Notes under the pieces: model-generated
Databases searched by the model: none
What the model was told of the DNA's origin: nothing
The model's input: only the letters and a program-made list of their open reading frames with translations
Shown here: piece after piece, positions 20,001 to 29,505 of the stretch
How positions within the stretch are numbered: the stretch's first letter is position 1
Layout of the letters: the number at the start of each line of letters is the position of its first letter
Program-made: the position numbers and the translations under genes
NCBI GenBank assembly: GCA_002706765.1
Contig: PAJV01000042.1
Span: 1 to 64,000 of the forward strand
Length of the DNA: 64,000 nt
Direction: 5' to 3'
Source of the DNA: Gimesia sp.
GTDB taxonomy: Bacteria > Planctomycetota > Planctomycetia > Planctomycetales > Planctomycetaceae

Positions 20001-20185
20001 ACAGTATCAGCCACGACCTGTGCATCTGCTCCGGGATAGGAGGCAGTGACCGCAACGGTAGGAGGTGTAATGTCAGGAAATAATTCCACCGGCAGCAGAG
20101 GCAATGCAATAGCCCCGACGATGGCAATGACAATCGAAACTACGCTGGCAAAAATCGGATGGTAGATAAAAAACCGGGAAAACAT
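17030..20185 (-). CDS. RND efflux permease, HAE1/AcrB type
   Basis: 1051 residues, full length for the hydrophobe/amphiphile efflux family. Visible are TM1 ([20 protein letters not shown]), the porter region ([18 protein letters not shown]), TM4 with the proton-relay aspartates ([15 protein letters not shown]), and the second half with [11 protein letters not shown] and a symmetric TM7-TM12 bundle. It works in the inner membrane as a homotrimer with the adaptor encoded 75 bases upstream. No TolC-like outer-membrane gene is in the window. The substrate range is unknown. Confidence 0.95.
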   Translation of the reverse strand: MFSRFFIYHPIFASVVSIVIAIVGAIALPLLPVELFPDITPPTVAVTASYPGADAQVVADTVATPIEEQVNGVENMLYMSSSSTSAGNMTLTVTFDVGTDLDMANVLVQNRVAIANPSLPEEVKREGVTTQKKSTNMTLVVALNSPNETFDGLYLSNYATININDELSRISGVSDVTIVNALDFGMRIWLDPNQLDTRNITTSDVVDALRQQNVQVAAGQIGQEPSPKDQDFQLTVTTLGRLASPEEFADIIVKTGQEGQITRIKDIGRVELGAQSYSGYSQLDGKPAALIAIYQLPGANALNVAEQSRKVLERLSKDFPKDLTYSVPYDSTEFVTASIDEVVKTLVIALVLVFIVIFVFLQDFRATLIPAVTIPVSLLGTMAVMLAMGYTINTLSLFGIVLVIGIVVDDAIVVVENVTRILDTEKCSPKKATEIAMMEITGPVVATTLVLLAVFVPTMVLPGITGRLYRQFALTISIATLFSSICALTLSPAMCGFMLRETKERRGFFFRGFNWCFDRSQNLYMKLVKSFVRHALIMIIPLVAIFAATGVGFVSVPGGFLPDEDQGYIFINTQLPDGASLSRTREVQNRINKISAELPSASHVITMGGFSILNNSNASNYSTTIIALENWDKRQAPDLHVFALVKKLHVELAQIQESISFPFIPPAIQGLGNAGGFQIQILDRSSAGMDVLQMAVTDLMDRGNADPVVTGLNTNFSATVPQIYLDIDREKAIKMGIPLDSIFDTLQAELGSTYVNDFNLFNRVFQVMVQADQQYRSKVEDITRLKVRDIRGTMVPLNTLVEVNNSAGPQEVDHYNLYPTASITGNPTAGHSSGQAITRMEQLSDEVLPEGFDYDWTGIAYQQIEAGNMAPFIFAMALIFVYLFLCAQYESWTIPLSVILSVPLGIFGAIFATMLRGLDNNIYTQVGFVLLIALASKNAILIVEFAKLQREAGKSIPDAAIEACHLRFRPILMTAFSAILGAIPLAIASGAGAASRQALGTAVVAGLTAATLFGVFMVPVMYVIIQRMSEWFMGTKPAAAEEGTADITPAG

Positions 20186-20260
20186 CGTCGTCCGTTTCGT
20201 TATTTTTTAGAGATCAGAAACACAACCCAGATAAAAGAAGCTTCGTCTACTGTAAATTCT

Positions 20261-21580
20261 TTATTTGGAGCTGGATTTCGGGTCAGGCTGAGGATCGCCG
20301 ACTTTTGCGTCTGTATTAACTTGCGTCTGTTTCGCTGATCCAGAAGCATCAGGTTTATTGGTTATCGTAACGGGACGACCGGGACGTGCACGTTGCAGTC
20401 CTTCATAGATATACTTCTCACCCGGCTTGATTCCCTTCAGAATCACCCGCATGTTATCCTCCATCTGTCCAATTTCAACGGGCCGTTTCTCCACCATATT
20501 TTTCTCACCGACGACTAACAGATATTTACCTGCCAGGTCTGTGCCGATCGCCACGTCATGCACCAGCACTGCTCCCGGGATGGGATTACCGGGCACACGA
20601 ACTCGCACATAGACACCGGGATACAGCAGCCTGCGAAGATTCTTGTCCTTTTCATTTTTACTGTCTGGTGCTGCTGTTTTATTCTGTTGCCCGGCGGGTT
20701 TCGATTGATCTGAATCCTGTACTACAGGCCCCGAAACTTCAGGGTTAGGTATGACGGCCCGCAACTGAATCGTTCCTGTTCCGGGATCCACCTTGTTATC
20801 CCAGAAATCCACCGTCCCTTCATGCGGGTAACCATCTTCGTTGGTCAATCCGACAAATACCTTGATGGGATTAGGCCCGCCAGGGTCTCTACCGTTTTTT
20901 AACGCATTCAGTAGAATTCGTTCGCTCACATCAAAATATACATAAATCGGATCCATGGCCACGATTGTTGTCAGCAGAGTATTCTCTCCAGAGCCGACCA
21001 GGTTGCCGGCATCAACCAGGTTACGACTGACAGAGCCGGCAATCGGTGCACTGATGCGTGTATAGCCCAGATTGATTTTTGCCTGATCGATATCTGCTTT
21101 GGCACCATCAACTGCCGCCTGGGCCCGCTCCTGATCTGCTCGCGCATCATCCACATCCTGGGGCGTGACGGCCTGTTTTTTCAAGAGAATCAGGTTACGT
21201 TCCAGAGTTGCATTTGCATCGATTAATTGAGCATTTGCTGCTTCCAGCGCCGCCTGGGCCTTATCCAGTGTAGCCTGATATTGATTGCGCTGGATCTCAA
21301 ACAGTAACTGCCCCTGCTTGACTTCCTCGGAAGGTTTGAACAGGACTTTTTCCAGAATGCCATCGGCCCGCGCCCGAATGTCAACCGATGCGATTGATGC
21401 CAGGGATCCCGTGAAGTCCTGGTTAAAGATCACGGTCTTCTGGATGGGTTCCGCAACCGTCACAGCCGGAGGTTTCATCTGGGGAGGCGGAGGCGTGGAA
21501 TTACAGCCGAATATGAGAATCAAGGGACACAGCAAACCGGGAATTTTCAGATCAGACAAGCATGTGGGCAATACGTTCAC
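20261..21580 (-). CDS. RND efflux periplasmic adaptor lipoprotein
   Basis: About 440 residues from a GTG at 21580, chosen because GGGAG lies just upstream and the lipobox (LILIFGC, Cys26) then sits correctly; an upstream ATG at 21649 would place 23 basic residues before the signal. Domains follow the MFP order: barrel-sandwich half (VDIRARADGILEKVLF), a coiled-coil hairpin (residues rich in Ala and Gln around ANAQLIDANATLERN), the second lipoyl half (TRISAPIAGSVS), beta-barrel and a C-terminal membrane-proximal region. A Pro- and Lys-rich spacer (SDQSKPAGQQNKTAAPDSKN) interrupts the barrel. It is in an operon with the permease downstream. Confidence 0.92.
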   Translation of the reverse strand: MNVLPTCLSDLKIPGLLCPLILIFGCNSTPPPPQMKPPAVTVAEPIQKTVIFNQDFTGSLASIASVDIRARADGILEKVLFKPSEEVKQGQLLFEIQRNQYQATLDKAQAALEAANAQLIDANATLERNLILLKKQAVTPQDVDDARADQERAQAAVDGAKADIDQAKINLGYTRISAPIAGSVSRNLVDAGNLVGSGENTLLTTIVAMDPIYVYFDVSERILLNALKNGRDPGGPNPIKVFVGLTNEDGYPHEGTVDFWDNKVDPGTGTIQLRAVIPNPEVSGPVVQDSDQSKPAGQQNKTAAPDSKNEKDKNLRRLLYPGVYVRVRVPGNPIPGAVLVHDVAIGTDLAGKYLLVVGEKNMVEKRPVEIGQMEDNMRVILKGIKPGEKYIYEGLQRARPGRPVTITNKPDASGSAKQTQVNTDAKVGDPQPDPKSSSK

Positions 21581-21739
21581 AGTTCTCCCTTTAAATCTCG
21601 AACAAGACCTGCATGTCTTGAAGAATCGACGAAACTTACCAGCTACCAATTCACACGGCCCGGAATTACAGGCATACTACTAATAAAAACACCTGAATTG
21701 CAATTCTCATTTCCCTGAAAAAGAGACTGGACCGTAAAG

Positions 21740-22477
21740 ATGCCTGAATCTTCACTTTTGCCTGCGACCTGGAATGTGCCCACCGAATTCAGAGATCGCC
21801 TGGGCAAGCAGGTCGGACGCCAGCGCACCATGATCGCGGAAGGTCACGCACTCATCATTTTGCATGCACCTCCGAACCCGGATGAAATGAACCGCAAAGG
21901 TCGCTTTTTCTGGCGCGAACCAGATGGCACCTGGCATGCTTCCGAATTCAAGGGAAGCCCGGATGCACTCAACCAGCATCTGGATGAATTTCAACAGTTG
22001 CTGGAAGAGTTTGACGATAAAGTAGACGAGGCAGCGAGTTCTCTGGACTACCTGGAAGTGCTCAATCATCTGGGCCCTGTTTATCGCGCGCTCTGCCACA
22101 TGACCCAGGCCCTGCAGAATGCGCGGGAAGCCATACCGAAGGATAAACTGATCATTGATTTTCGTGACAGCGCTTATCGACTGGAGCGAGCTGCAGAGCT
22201 GTTGATTGAAGATGCCAAAAATGCCTTGGATTATGTGGTCGCCAGACAGGCTGAAGAACAGGCCCGAGTTTCTGCCCGTATCGAAATGTCATCGCATCGC
22301 CTGAATCTGCTGATTGCCTATTTCTTCCCCATCGCCACGTTGAGTGCCATCTTCGGTTCGAACTTCCAGCATGGATACGAACAGTATCAAACTCCCTGGC
22401 CTTTCTGGATCATGGTCTCCATGGGCCTGGCCTTAGGATTTGTCATCCATATTTTTCTCAAACGCGGGCCACGCTAA
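21740..22477 (+). CDS. CorA-like membrane protein, short and with a divergent GMN motif
   Basis: 245 residues. The cytoplasmic part is helical (LDEFQQLLEEFDDKVDEAAS and a long helix ending in SARIEMSSHRLNLL). Two C-terminal membrane segments follow (LIAYFFPIATLSAIFG, then FWIMVSMGLALGFVIHIF). The loop after TM1 reads IFGSNF, where CorA Mg2+ channels have GMN. The layout of long helix, TM1, short loop, TM2 and basic tail matches the CorA family, but the N-terminal domain is reduced and Met is replaced by Ser. It may be a CorA relative with altered ion handling. It is divergent from the RND adaptor gene. Confidence 0.7.
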   Translation: MPESSLLPATWNVPTEFRDRLGKQVGRQRTMIAEGHALIILHAPPNPDEMNRKGRFFWREPDGTWHASEFKGSPDALNQHLDEFQQLLEEFDDKVDEAASSLDYLEVLNHLGPVYRALCHMTQALQNAREAIPKDKLIIDFRDSAYRLERAAELLIEDAKNALDYVVARQAEEQARVSARIEMSSHRLNLLIAYFFPIATLSAIFGSNFQHGYEQYQTPWPFWIMVSMGLALGFVIHIFLKRGPR

Positions 22478-22496
22478 TCAACCACTCCTGTCTGAT

Positions 22497-23672
22497 TCAA
22501 GGAGCATCAATCCTGCTGCTGATCCAGCCCGATTTGAAGCCGCATAATGTTTTTAACATCTGTTCTCTGAGCACGGGTGTCTGACACATCAGGGGCAGAA
22601 ACAAATCACGGCCCCAGCCTTTCAGCCAGCCATCCGATTGAAAAAAAGGTGTCAGCCAGCGCGTGACGCGCTGATAGTATTGAATTTTACTTTGTCGCTT
22701 CGCTGCAAACCGACGGCAAGCTGGTCCAAATTCCAAACTCGTTTTCAGGCACTCCGCAAACTCCCAGACATCCTCGAGAGCCAGATTGGCCCCCTGCCCC
22801 AGATGCGGGCTGGTAGGGTGAGCCGCATCACCAAGAAAAATAATCCGATCCGCCCAGCAGGATTTCATGGAAACATCGCGATAGGTGGTAAACGTCAGCT
22901 CTTCAAAGCGATTAATCTGTGTGAGCATTTCTTCCGCCTGGGGACAGAGCTGCCTGACATCCTCTTTCCATGTTTCAATCCCCTGTTCCTGATATCGTGC
23001 AAACTGATCCGCCGTCAAACCCCAGAAGAAACTGCACTGCTGATTCCCGATAGGAAGAAGCCCCGCCAGTTTCTTTGTTCCTTCCACTGTTTGTAACAAC
23101 CGATCAGTCACTGCAGTACAGGAACCCGTTTTCCAGAGTGCACCATATTCATAATCAACAGCGTGATGACGAATCCCAGAGGCTTTGCGCAACGGTGAGC
23201 GGGCACCATCTGTTGCCAGAATGCAGTCAAAGAGTTCACTTTGCTCTTGGGTATCTAATTCGAGGACCACGCCACCAGCGATGTGTCTGTAACCGGTGAT
23301 TCGTGAATTCTCCCGGATTTCGACACCCACTTTTCTACTTAATTCCAGCAGTGTGCTGAACAGCAGTCCGCGATGAACTCCCAGGCCGAACAGCTGACGA
23401 TGCAGCCGTTGATACTCCAGAAAAACCAGTCGACTGCCTGTATGCTTGATGGCTTCAATATAATTCAGGTGGGCAGACTGCTGTTCAATCTGATCATAAA
23501 CTCCCAGTTCTTTTAACACTCTCTGACCAATGGGCTGAATCAGAATCCCTGCTCCGACCGGCCTGCATTTTTCTGCCTGCTCAAAGATTGTGACCGCATG
23601 CCCCTGCTGTGCGAGCAGAAATCCCGCAGCCGTTCCCGCGATGCCGCAGCCGGATATTGCTATTTTCATCAT
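22497..23672 (-). CDS. FAD-dependent monooxygenase (UbiH/salicylate-hydroxylase type)
   Basis: About 391 residues from the first of two adjacent ATGs (23672), which puts the FAD fold at the very start; a longer frame reaches 23714. Motifs of group A flavoprotein hydroxylases are present: ISGCGIAGTAAGFLLAQQG (GxGxxG), LATDGARSPLRKASG (DG motif) and IIFLGDAAHPTSPHLGQGAN (GD motif). Such enzymes hydroxylate aromatic or quinone-like substrates with NAD(P)H and O2. No aromatic-degradation or ubiquinone genes are nearby, so the substrate is open. Convergent with the CorA-like gene, 19 bases apart. Confidence 0.88.
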   Translation of the reverse strand: MMKIAISGCGIAGTAAGFLLAQQGHAVTIFEQAEKCRPVGAGILIQPIGQRVLKELGVYDQIEQQSAHLNYIEAIKHTGSRLVFLEYQRLHRQLFGLGVHRGLLFSTLLELSRKVGVEIRENSRITGYRHIAGGVVLELDTQEQSELFDCILATDGARSPLRKASGIRHHAVDYEYGALWKTGSCTAVTDRLLQTVEGTKKLAGLLPIGNQQCSFFWGLTADQFARYQEQGIETWKEDVRQLCPQAEEMLTQINRFEELTFTTYRDVSMKSCWADRIIFLGDAAHPTSPHLGQGANLALEDVWEFAECLKTSLEFGPACRRFAAKRQSKIQYYQRVTRWLTPFFQSDGWLKGWGRDLFLPLMCQTPVLREQMLKTLCGFKSGWISSRIDAP

Positions 23673-23858
23673 GTATTCTCGAGAGGGAATCTGTGATTCA
23701 GGGTAAATTGACATTACTGCCCCCTCTTATTAGCGGATCGCAGACTTTCTGAGAAGCCGAATTTTAGTGGGCAGGTGACGCTTTCTATTCCACTCATGTT
23801 TTTTTATCTTAACGGGTGCTGTGCTCATCCATGATCTGACTTTCCAGGAGTAGCAACC

Positions 23859-25361
23859 ATGAGAATTGCCACCGGTGGCGTATTGCATGAAACCAGTACG
23901 TATTCCTCCCTGCCGACGACTCTAAACGATTTCATCAATGACCGGGGATTATTTCGCGGCCAGGAAATCATGGAAACATTCCCCGGCGCAAACGTCTGTA
24001 TTGGCGGATTTATTGATGGTGCAAAAAAGCAAGGCTTCGAAATCATTCCCCTGCTCTGGACCTTTGCATTTCCCAGTGGTCTGATTGAGCGGAAAACATA
24101 CGACGATCTACTGGCTGAATTTCTGGATCGGCTGAAAGCAGAGGAAGAGCAAAACGGTCCTGTCGATGGCGTGCTGCTCGATCTGCATGGTGCGATGGTC
24201 ATCGATGGCATTGAAGATGGCGACGGGCATTTCATCTCCCAGGTCCGGGAATACATCGGCCCGGACCGACCGATTCTGGTCACTCCTGATATGCACGGCA
24301 ATCACTCTGAACTCCGTGTGGAACAGGCAACAGCAATTTTAGGCTACGACACCTATCCACATATCGATATGAATGAACGAGGACAGGAAGCCGCTGAACT
24401 TATCGTGAAGATCATCAAGGGGGAAGTGAAACCGGTAATGACACTCCGCCAGATCCCCCTGTTCTGGAGCACTGCCTGCCAGGTGACCGCCCACATGCCC
24501 ATGAAAGAAGTCATGGATTATGCACATGAAATCGAAACGCGCCCCGGAATTCTGGGGGTGACTGTCTCGACCGGTTTCCCCTGGGCGGACGTCCCCGATG
24601 TCGGCCCTTCCCTGATTATCGTTGCAGACAACGACCAGGAACTCGCAGACAAAACCGCCGATGAATTCAGCTCCTGGATCTGGGAACGTCGTCGTCGCTG
24701 GTACAAGCTGCCGTTTACTGTAAATGAAGCAATCCAACAGGGAGAAGAGATCGGCAAATACCCGATCATCCTTGCCGATCATGCCGACAATACCGGTGGC
24801 GGAACAGCCGGTGACTCGACGGAGATCCTGCAGACCTTCCTTGATCAGAAACTGGACAAGGCCCTGATATTGTATATCGTCGATCCTGATGTCGTGGCTT
24901 TGGCTCACAAAGCCGGGGTGGGAGGAGAAATTGAAACCGAGGTCGGAGGAAAGTCAGATCCGATCCAGGGGCCTCCGGTAAAAATGAAAGCAGAAGTCAA
25001 AGCGCTGTCTGAAGGAAAATTCAAGTACGATGGCCCCATGTATGCAGGCCTGACGGGAAATATGGGACCATCCGCCTGGATCCAGCAGGATGGGGTTTCC
25101 GTGGTCGTGGTAACAGCCCGCGAGCAACCCTTCGGCCCCGCATTCTCCAAGACACTGGGAATCGACTGTGAATCGATGAAGTATATCTCCGTGAAATCGT
25201 CGGCTCATTTTCGGGCGAGTTTTGAACCGTTTGCCGGTTCAATCTTCAATGTGGAAGCCAAAGCCATCCACACACACGATTTCGCAAAGCTCAACCATCA
25301 GCGGAGAAATCGGGACTTTTATCCGGTCGAAATCCCTTACGAGACTGCCCCGGAAATCTAG
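23859..25361 (+). CDS. M81 family metallopeptidase (MlrC-like)
   Basis: 500 residues, the expected length. An N-terminal DUF1485 domain carries the family metal region: GGVLHETSTYS, VLLDLHGAMVIDG and VTPDMHGNHS, followed by the MlrC C-terminal domain (ADHADNTGGGTAGDSTEIL, PFGPAFSKTLGI). MlrC in sphingomonads finishes degradation of linearised microcystin; most homologues act on other small peptides or amides. AGGAG precedes the ATG by about eight bases. No mlrA, mlrB or transporter gene lies next to it, so microcystin degradation should not be assumed. Confidence 0.92.
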   Translation: MRIATGGVLHETSTYSSLPTTLNDFINDRGLFRGQEIMETFPGANVCIGGFIDGAKKQGFEIIPLLWTFAFPSGLIERKTYDDLLAEFLDRLKAEEEQNGPVDGVLLDLHGAMVIDGIEDGDGHFISQVREYIGPDRPILVTPDMHGNHSELRVEQATAILGYDTYPHIDMNERGQEAAELIVKIIKGEVKPVMTLRQIPLFWSTACQVTAHMPMKEVMDYAHEIETRPGILGVTVSTGFPWADVPDVGPSLIIVADNDQELADKTADEFSSWIWERRRRWYKLPFTVNEAIQQGEEIGKYPIILADHADNTGGGTAGDSTEILQTFLDQKLDKALILYIVDPDVVALAHKAGVGGEIETEVGGKSDPIQGPPVKMKAEVKALSEGKFKYDGPMYAGLTGNMGPSAWIQQDGVSVVVVTAREQPFGPAFSKTLGIDCESMKYISVKSSAHFRASFEPFAGSIFNVEAKAIHTHDFAKLNHQRRNRDFYPVEIPYETAPEI

Positions 25362-25406
25362 GCTGTATCCAGTTTTTACTGCCGTGTTGCCAGACCTGCA
25401 AGCGGT

Positions 25407-25748
25407 TTAGCCTTTTACTTTAAACCCCAGTTGCAGCAACGTCTCACGCACCCGGTCCAGCTGTTCGCCCTGTATTTCAAGTTCATCTTCTTTCAGAGCA
25501 CCGCCGGCACCGCAACGGTCTTTCAGCCGTTTCAGTAAGTCAGGCAGATCATTTCCCTCTACGGGCAAACCGCGGACGACCGTGACCCGCTTGCCCTTTT
25601 TTCGTTTTTCTATCGACAGTTTCGCCGTCTGCTGTTCCGGAGGAATACGAAACGCGGGCTCGGGGGGACAGACACACTCTGCCTCCAGCTGCTCACATTT
25701 TTCGCAGCGGGGCGGACGGTCGAAAGGAGTCCCTTCAAATAAGCGCAT
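25407..25748 (-). CDS. SUI1/YciH-like translation initiation factor with Cys cluster
   Basis: 113 residues. The C-terminal 65 residues are a complete SUI1/eIF1 fold (KRVTVVRGLPVEGNDLPDLL, CGAGGALKEDELEIQGEQ). The N-terminus adds a four-cysteine cluster (Cys15, 18, 25, 27; RCEKCEQLEAECVC) that could bind zinc. Bacterial YciH homologues influence start-site fidelity in vitro. The gene starts 25 bases after the Uup-type ABC-F gene, so the two ribosome-related proteins are probably made together. Confidence 0.9.
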   Translation of the reverse strand: MRLFEGTPFDRPPRCEKCEQLEAECVCPPEPAFRIPPEQQTAKLSIEKRKKGKRVTVVRGLPVEGNDLPDLLKRLKDRCGAGGALKEDELEIQGEQLDRVRETLLQLGFKVKG

Positions 25749-25773
25749 GAGTTACCTTTCCAGCGAGATCCGG

Positions 25774-27564
25774 TTATGAAACTCGCGCTTCCAGCTCTTC
25801 CCAGCGTTCCAGTAAGTATTCCAGTTCCTGTTGAATCACAGTCACGCGGGTTGTCGCTTCCGCGATCACGTCGGCCGACTGCTTGAAAAACTCAGGGGAA
25901 GCCATTTTTTCCTGAAGCTCACTCTGCTCCTGTTCCAGTCGCTCAATGCGTTGTGGAATCTCTTGCAGTTCGCGTTCTTCTTTGAAGCTCAGCTTGACTG
26001 CCTTCGGTTTCTCAACCTGTGTCTCCGACCTGACCTGCGATTCGTTCTGCTGATTCGCCGTCTGCTCGTTTTTCTGAGACTGCAGCAGGTAGTCGTCATA
26101 ACCGCCCGCATATTCCTTGACCTCCCCGCCTTCTTCAAACACCAGCGTCGCGGTGACCACATTGTTTAAAAAGGCACGGTCATGGCTGACCAGCAGCAAT
26201 GTTCCGGGATGATTGCAGATCAGCTCTTCCAGAAGTTCGAGGGTCTCGGCATCCAGATCGTTGGTCGGTTCGTCCAGCACCATCAGATTCGTCGGGCGTT
26301 TGAACAGTTTTGCCAGTAACAGACGATTTCGTTCCCCTCCCGACAGATAGCGGGCCGGTCGACGCGCCCGTTCGGGTGTAAACAGAAAGTCCTGCAGATA
26401 ACCATAAATATTTCGGGGCTGGCCGTTAATCGTAAGTGTCTGCTGGCCTTCACCGACATTTTCAATCACTGTTTTTTCTTCTTCGATCTGTTCACGTAAC
26501 TGATCGAAGTAAAGAATTTCCAGATTGGTTCCCTGTCGAATGGTTCCCGAATCAGGTTTTAAATCTCCCAGCAACAGTTTGAGAAGTGTGGTTTTGCCGG
26601 CTCCATTGCGGCCGATTATCCCGATCTTGTCTCCGCGTGAGATCAAAGTCGTCAGATTTTGAATCACCGGTTCCGAGTTATAGGAAAATGTCACATTTTT
26701 CGCTTCGATCACCAGTTGACCGGAGCGATCGGCGGTCGCCACCTGCATATTGACATTGCCAATGCGACTTTGTCGCTGACTGCGTTCGTCTCGCATTTTT
26801 TTCAATGCCCGTACACGTCCTTCATTTCGGGTACGACGCGCCTTGATTCCCTGTCGAATCCAGACTTCCTCTTCTGCCAGCTTTTTATCGAAGAGCGCAT
26901 TTTGTTTTTCTTCAGCTTCCAGAAACGCTTCTTTGCGTTTGAGGAAGGTGTCGTAATCGCAGGTCCAGTCGTAGATTTTTCCGCGATCGATTTCGATGAT
27001 CCGCGTCGCCAGCGCCTGGAGAAATACCCGGTCGTGGGTCACGAACACAAGTGTGCCTTCATAAGACTGCAGAAACTGCTCCAGCCACTTGATAGCTGGA
27101 ATATCGAGATGGTTGGTCGGTTCATCCAGCAGCAGAATATCAGGTGACTGCACAATGGAGCGTGCCAGCAGTACGCGGCGTTTCATTCCGGAAGAAAGCG
27201 CATCGAATTTGTCATCACCATTCAGTTCCATCCGGGAAAGTATTCGCTCGACTGCCTGCTCTGCTTCCCAGTCATGTTCGAAAAACGCCGTTGCAGCCTC
27301 AGCGACAAAATCATGAATCCGGTCTGAGCAACCTGTGGGTACTTCCTGAATCAGCCGGGCAATCCGCAGGTCTTTATTGCGTTTGATCAGACCATCATCG
27401 GGATCCAGTTCCCCGGCGATCATTTTCATGAAAGTCGATTTTCCTGCTCCATTCCGCCCGAGCAGACCAATTCGTTCACCTTCGTTAATTTCCAGGCTGA
27501 TTTCATCCAGCAGTGGAGGTCCACTCCACGTAAAGGAGACTTGATTAATACTCAACAGAGACAT
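25774..27564 (-). CDS. uup: ABC-F ATPase, Uup type
   Basis: 596 residues with two ABC domains and no membrane segment. Domain 1: Walker A GRNGAGKS, signature LSSGMKRR, Walker B LLLDEPTNHLD. The linker has the Uup-specific WIRQGIKARRTRNEGRVRAL. Domain 2: GRNGAGKT, LSGGERNR, VLDEPTNDLD. A C-terminal coiled coil (REL...RIERLEQEQSELQEKM) is the Uup CTD, which binds DNA in E. coli. Uup acts on ribosomes and influences precise excision of transposons. It is followed by the SUI1-like gene. Confidence 0.92.
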   Translation of the reverse strand: MSLLSINQVSFTWSGPPLLDEISLEINEGERIGLLGRNGAGKSTFMKMIAGELDPDDGLIKRNKDLRIARLIQEVPTGCSDRIHDFVAEAATAFFEHDWEAEQAVERILSRMELNGDDKFDALSSGMKRRVLLARSIVQSPDILLLDEPTNHLDIPAIKWLEQFLQSYEGTLVFVTHDRVFLQALATRIIEIDRGKIYDWTCDYDTFLKRKEAFLEAEEKQNALFDKKLAEEEVWIRQGIKARRTRNEGRVRALKKMRDERSQRQSRIGNVNMQVATADRSGQLVIEAKNVTFSYNSEPVIQNLTTLISRGDKIGIIGRNGAGKTTLLKLLLGDLKPDSGTIRQGTNLEILYFDQLREQIEEEKTVIENVGEGQQTLTINGQPRNIYGYLQDFLFTPERARRPARYLSGGERNRLLLAKLFKRPTNLMVLDEPTNDLDAETLELLEELICNHPGTLLLVSHDRAFLNNVVTATLVFEEGGEVKEYAGGYDDYLLQSQKNEQTANQQNESQVRSETQVEKPKAVKLSFKEERELQEIPQRIERLEQEQSELQEKMASPEFFKQSADVIAEATTRVTVIQQELEYLLERWEELEARVS

Positions 27565-27592
27565 ACAGCGACACTTCCGATCAGACTGCTAT

Positions 27593-27618
27593 AAAAAAAC
27601 CCGACTCAAAAAGTCGGG
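27593..27618 (-). terminator. Intrinsic terminator
   Basis: On the minus strand a 7-bp GC-rich stem (CCCGACT and AGTCGGG, 27612-27618 with 27600-27606) with a 5-base loop is followed by seven T. It lies 93 bases after the stop of the GlsB-like gene and just before the Uup gene, so it ends transcripts entering from 27990. Confidence 0.8.
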
Positions 27619-27711
27619 TATCGCGGCGACACCGGCATAGTATGTTAAACTCAACTGATTTCTGCAACAGCTGCGCGGTGATGACAGGCGTTCCCATTCA
27701 GATCTCCGTAA

Positions 27712-27990
27712 TTATAAACGGCGGCGACCAGACAGCAGTCCCAGAACCGCACAAAACAGGGCGGCACCAATGATCGACCAGACGATGGGATAATTTCTGC
27801 CTCCCAGATTCAATGCAAATATCTCGGGAAGTCCCAGCAGCATGGCTAACTTACTGCCGAGCAGAGCACCGATAAAACCGAGTGCAATCGAAACCAGACA
27901 ACCGCCACGCGTACTCCCGGCCAGCCCCCTGGCGATGCTGCCACACAGACCGGCGACGATCAGTAAAATGATGAATTCGGTCAGGTCCAT
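27712..27990 (-). CDS. GlsB/YeaQ/YmgE family stress-response membrane protein
   Basis: 92 residues with three membrane segments and the family pattern of Gly-rich helices: LLIVAGLCGSIARGLAG, GGCLVSIALGFIGALLGSKL and IIGAALFCAVLGLLSGRRR. The transglycosylase-associated name in databases is historical; no enzymatic activity is known. Family members are induced by general stress in enterobacteria. GAGGA precedes the ATG. It appears monocistronic, with its own terminator downstream. Confidence 0.9.
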   Translation of the reverse strand: MDLTEFIILLIVAGLCGSIARGLAGSTRGGCLVSIALGFIGALLGSKLAMLLGLPEIFALNLGGRNYPIVWSIIGAALFCAVLGLLSGRRRL

Positions 27991-28276
27991 TCAGTTCCTC
28001 AACGGTTTCTGTTTGCTCAGGGATGTTAATTTCAAAATCACACGGAAAGTAAATACTGCTGACAGGTATACTCTAAGTCAGAATGGACTGCCTGTCCAGA
28101 CGCAGATCTCCTGTCTGAATCTCCTTCTGATTGAACTACAGCAAATCATTTCGTATTTCAGTTTGTTGATCTGAAATACTCGCTCCCGGTATGGCATTTT
28201 GTTAGCATAATACCAGACAATAGAGACCAATTAACATGACCAACCTGATTTTGTCCTGCAACAGAGAGGCCTCACC

Positions 28277-29464
28277 GTGCGTTCATTGCTCCGAAGCGTT
28301 TCATTTCTGATCCCCCTGCTGTTCCTGACGCCCTTCATCCAGGCGGAGGAAAAACCGTCCCCTTCTGATCCGGCGCTTGTCGCTCCTCCGGTGAATACGA
28401 ACCCTGGAAAAGAATACGCGGATGACACCCGGATGTTTCAGGGAATCCCCGGTCTGTCACGCGCAGCGAACGGACGTCTATGGGCACTCTGGTACGCGGG
28501 AGGCACAGGTGAAGGTGAATTGAATTATGTCGTTCTCGTCACCAGTGGTGACGATGGCAAAACCTGGTCCGGTCCCCGACTGGTCATAGATCCCCCCGGT
28601 CCGGTCCGCGCGTATGACCCGGCCATCTGGCATGATCCCAGCGGACGCATGTGGGTCTTCTGGGCTCAATCGTATCGCTGGTGGGATGGACGCAGTGGCG
28701 TCTGGGCAATTACGACAGATGATTCCGATCAGGAAAATCCAAAATGGACAGAACCCCGTCGTCTCTGTAATGGCATCATGATGAATAAACCGACGGTTCT
28801 CTCGAATGGTGACTGGTTACTGCCGGTCGCGATCTGGAAACAGCCCGCCAAAGAATCCATCGAATACCGTTTTGATCTACCCGAAGAACGTGGCGGAAAT
28901 ATTTTCATTTCAAAAGATCAGGGCAAAACATTTCAGTTGCTGGGTCAAACGGACGTTCCCGAACGAACGTTTGACGAACACATGATTGTGGAGCGAAAAG
29001 ACAACACGCTCTGGACACTGGTCAGAACCCGCTACGGAATCGGAGAATCCATCTCCACGGATGGGGGAAAGACTTGGTCAGACGGAGCAGCTTCTGACAT
29101 CCCGCATGTGAATGCCCGGTTTTTCATCCGTCGCCTCAATTCGGGGAACCTGTTAATGATCCGGCATAACCCTGCCGACAAAAAATCCCGCCGTGATTTG
29201 ACGGCGTTCCTCTCTAAAGATGATGGAAAAACCTGGCAAGGTGGTTTGCTCCTGGATGAACGGTCCGGCGTCTCCTATCCAGATGGAGTTCAAAGCGAAG
29301 ACGGTACGATTTACGTCATCTATGATTTTGCACGAACCCGTGATAAGAAAATCCTGATGGCGACCTTTACGGAAGCAGATGTGCTGGCAGGCAAGCCCGT
29401 CTCAGAGGAAGCCCGTCTGCGTGTACTCGTCAATCAGGCAACGGGAACCAAAAAAGAAGAATAA
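28277..29464 (+). CDS. Exported sialidase-like (BNR) protein
   Basis: 395 residues from a GTG start preceded by GAGAGG. A signal peptide ends near FIQAEE. Four Asp-box repeats (SGDDGKTW, SKDQGKTF, STDGGKTW, SKDDGKTW) mark a six-bladed sialidase-type propeller. The catalytic arginine triad of true sialidases cannot be assigned confidently, so the substrate may be another glycoside. It lies 41 bases before a sulfatase and in the same direction as an oxidoreductase, which suggests degradation of sulfated, decorated glycans outside the cytoplasm. Confidence 0.87.
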   Translation: MRSLLRSVSFLIPLLFLTPFIQAEEKPSPSDPALVAPPVNTNPGKEYADDTRMFQGIPGLSRAANGRLWALWYAGGTGEGELNYVVLVTSGDDGKTWSGPRLVIDPPGPVRAYDPAIWHDPSGRMWVFWAQSYRWWDGRSGVWAITTDDSDQENPKWTEPRRLCNGIMMNKPTVLSNGDWLLPVAIWKQPAKESIEYRFDLPEERGGNIFISKDQGKTFQLLGQTDVPERTFDEHMIVERKDNTLWTLVRTRYGIGESISTDGGKTWSDGAASDIPHVNARFFIRRLNSGNLLMIRHNPADKKSRRDLTAFLSKDDGKTWQGGLLLDERSGVSYPDGVQSEDGTIYVIYDFARTRDKKILMATFTEADVLAGKPVSEEARLRVLVNQATGTKKEE

Positions 29465-29505
29465 CTGGCTCTAAAACCAGTTGATTCAATCAGGGGAACC
29501 AAAGG

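Noticed and set aside
23859-25361. Microcystin-degradation (mlr) cluster
   Set aside because: Only an MlrC-like gene is present; mlrA, mlrB and mlrD are absent and the family is broad.
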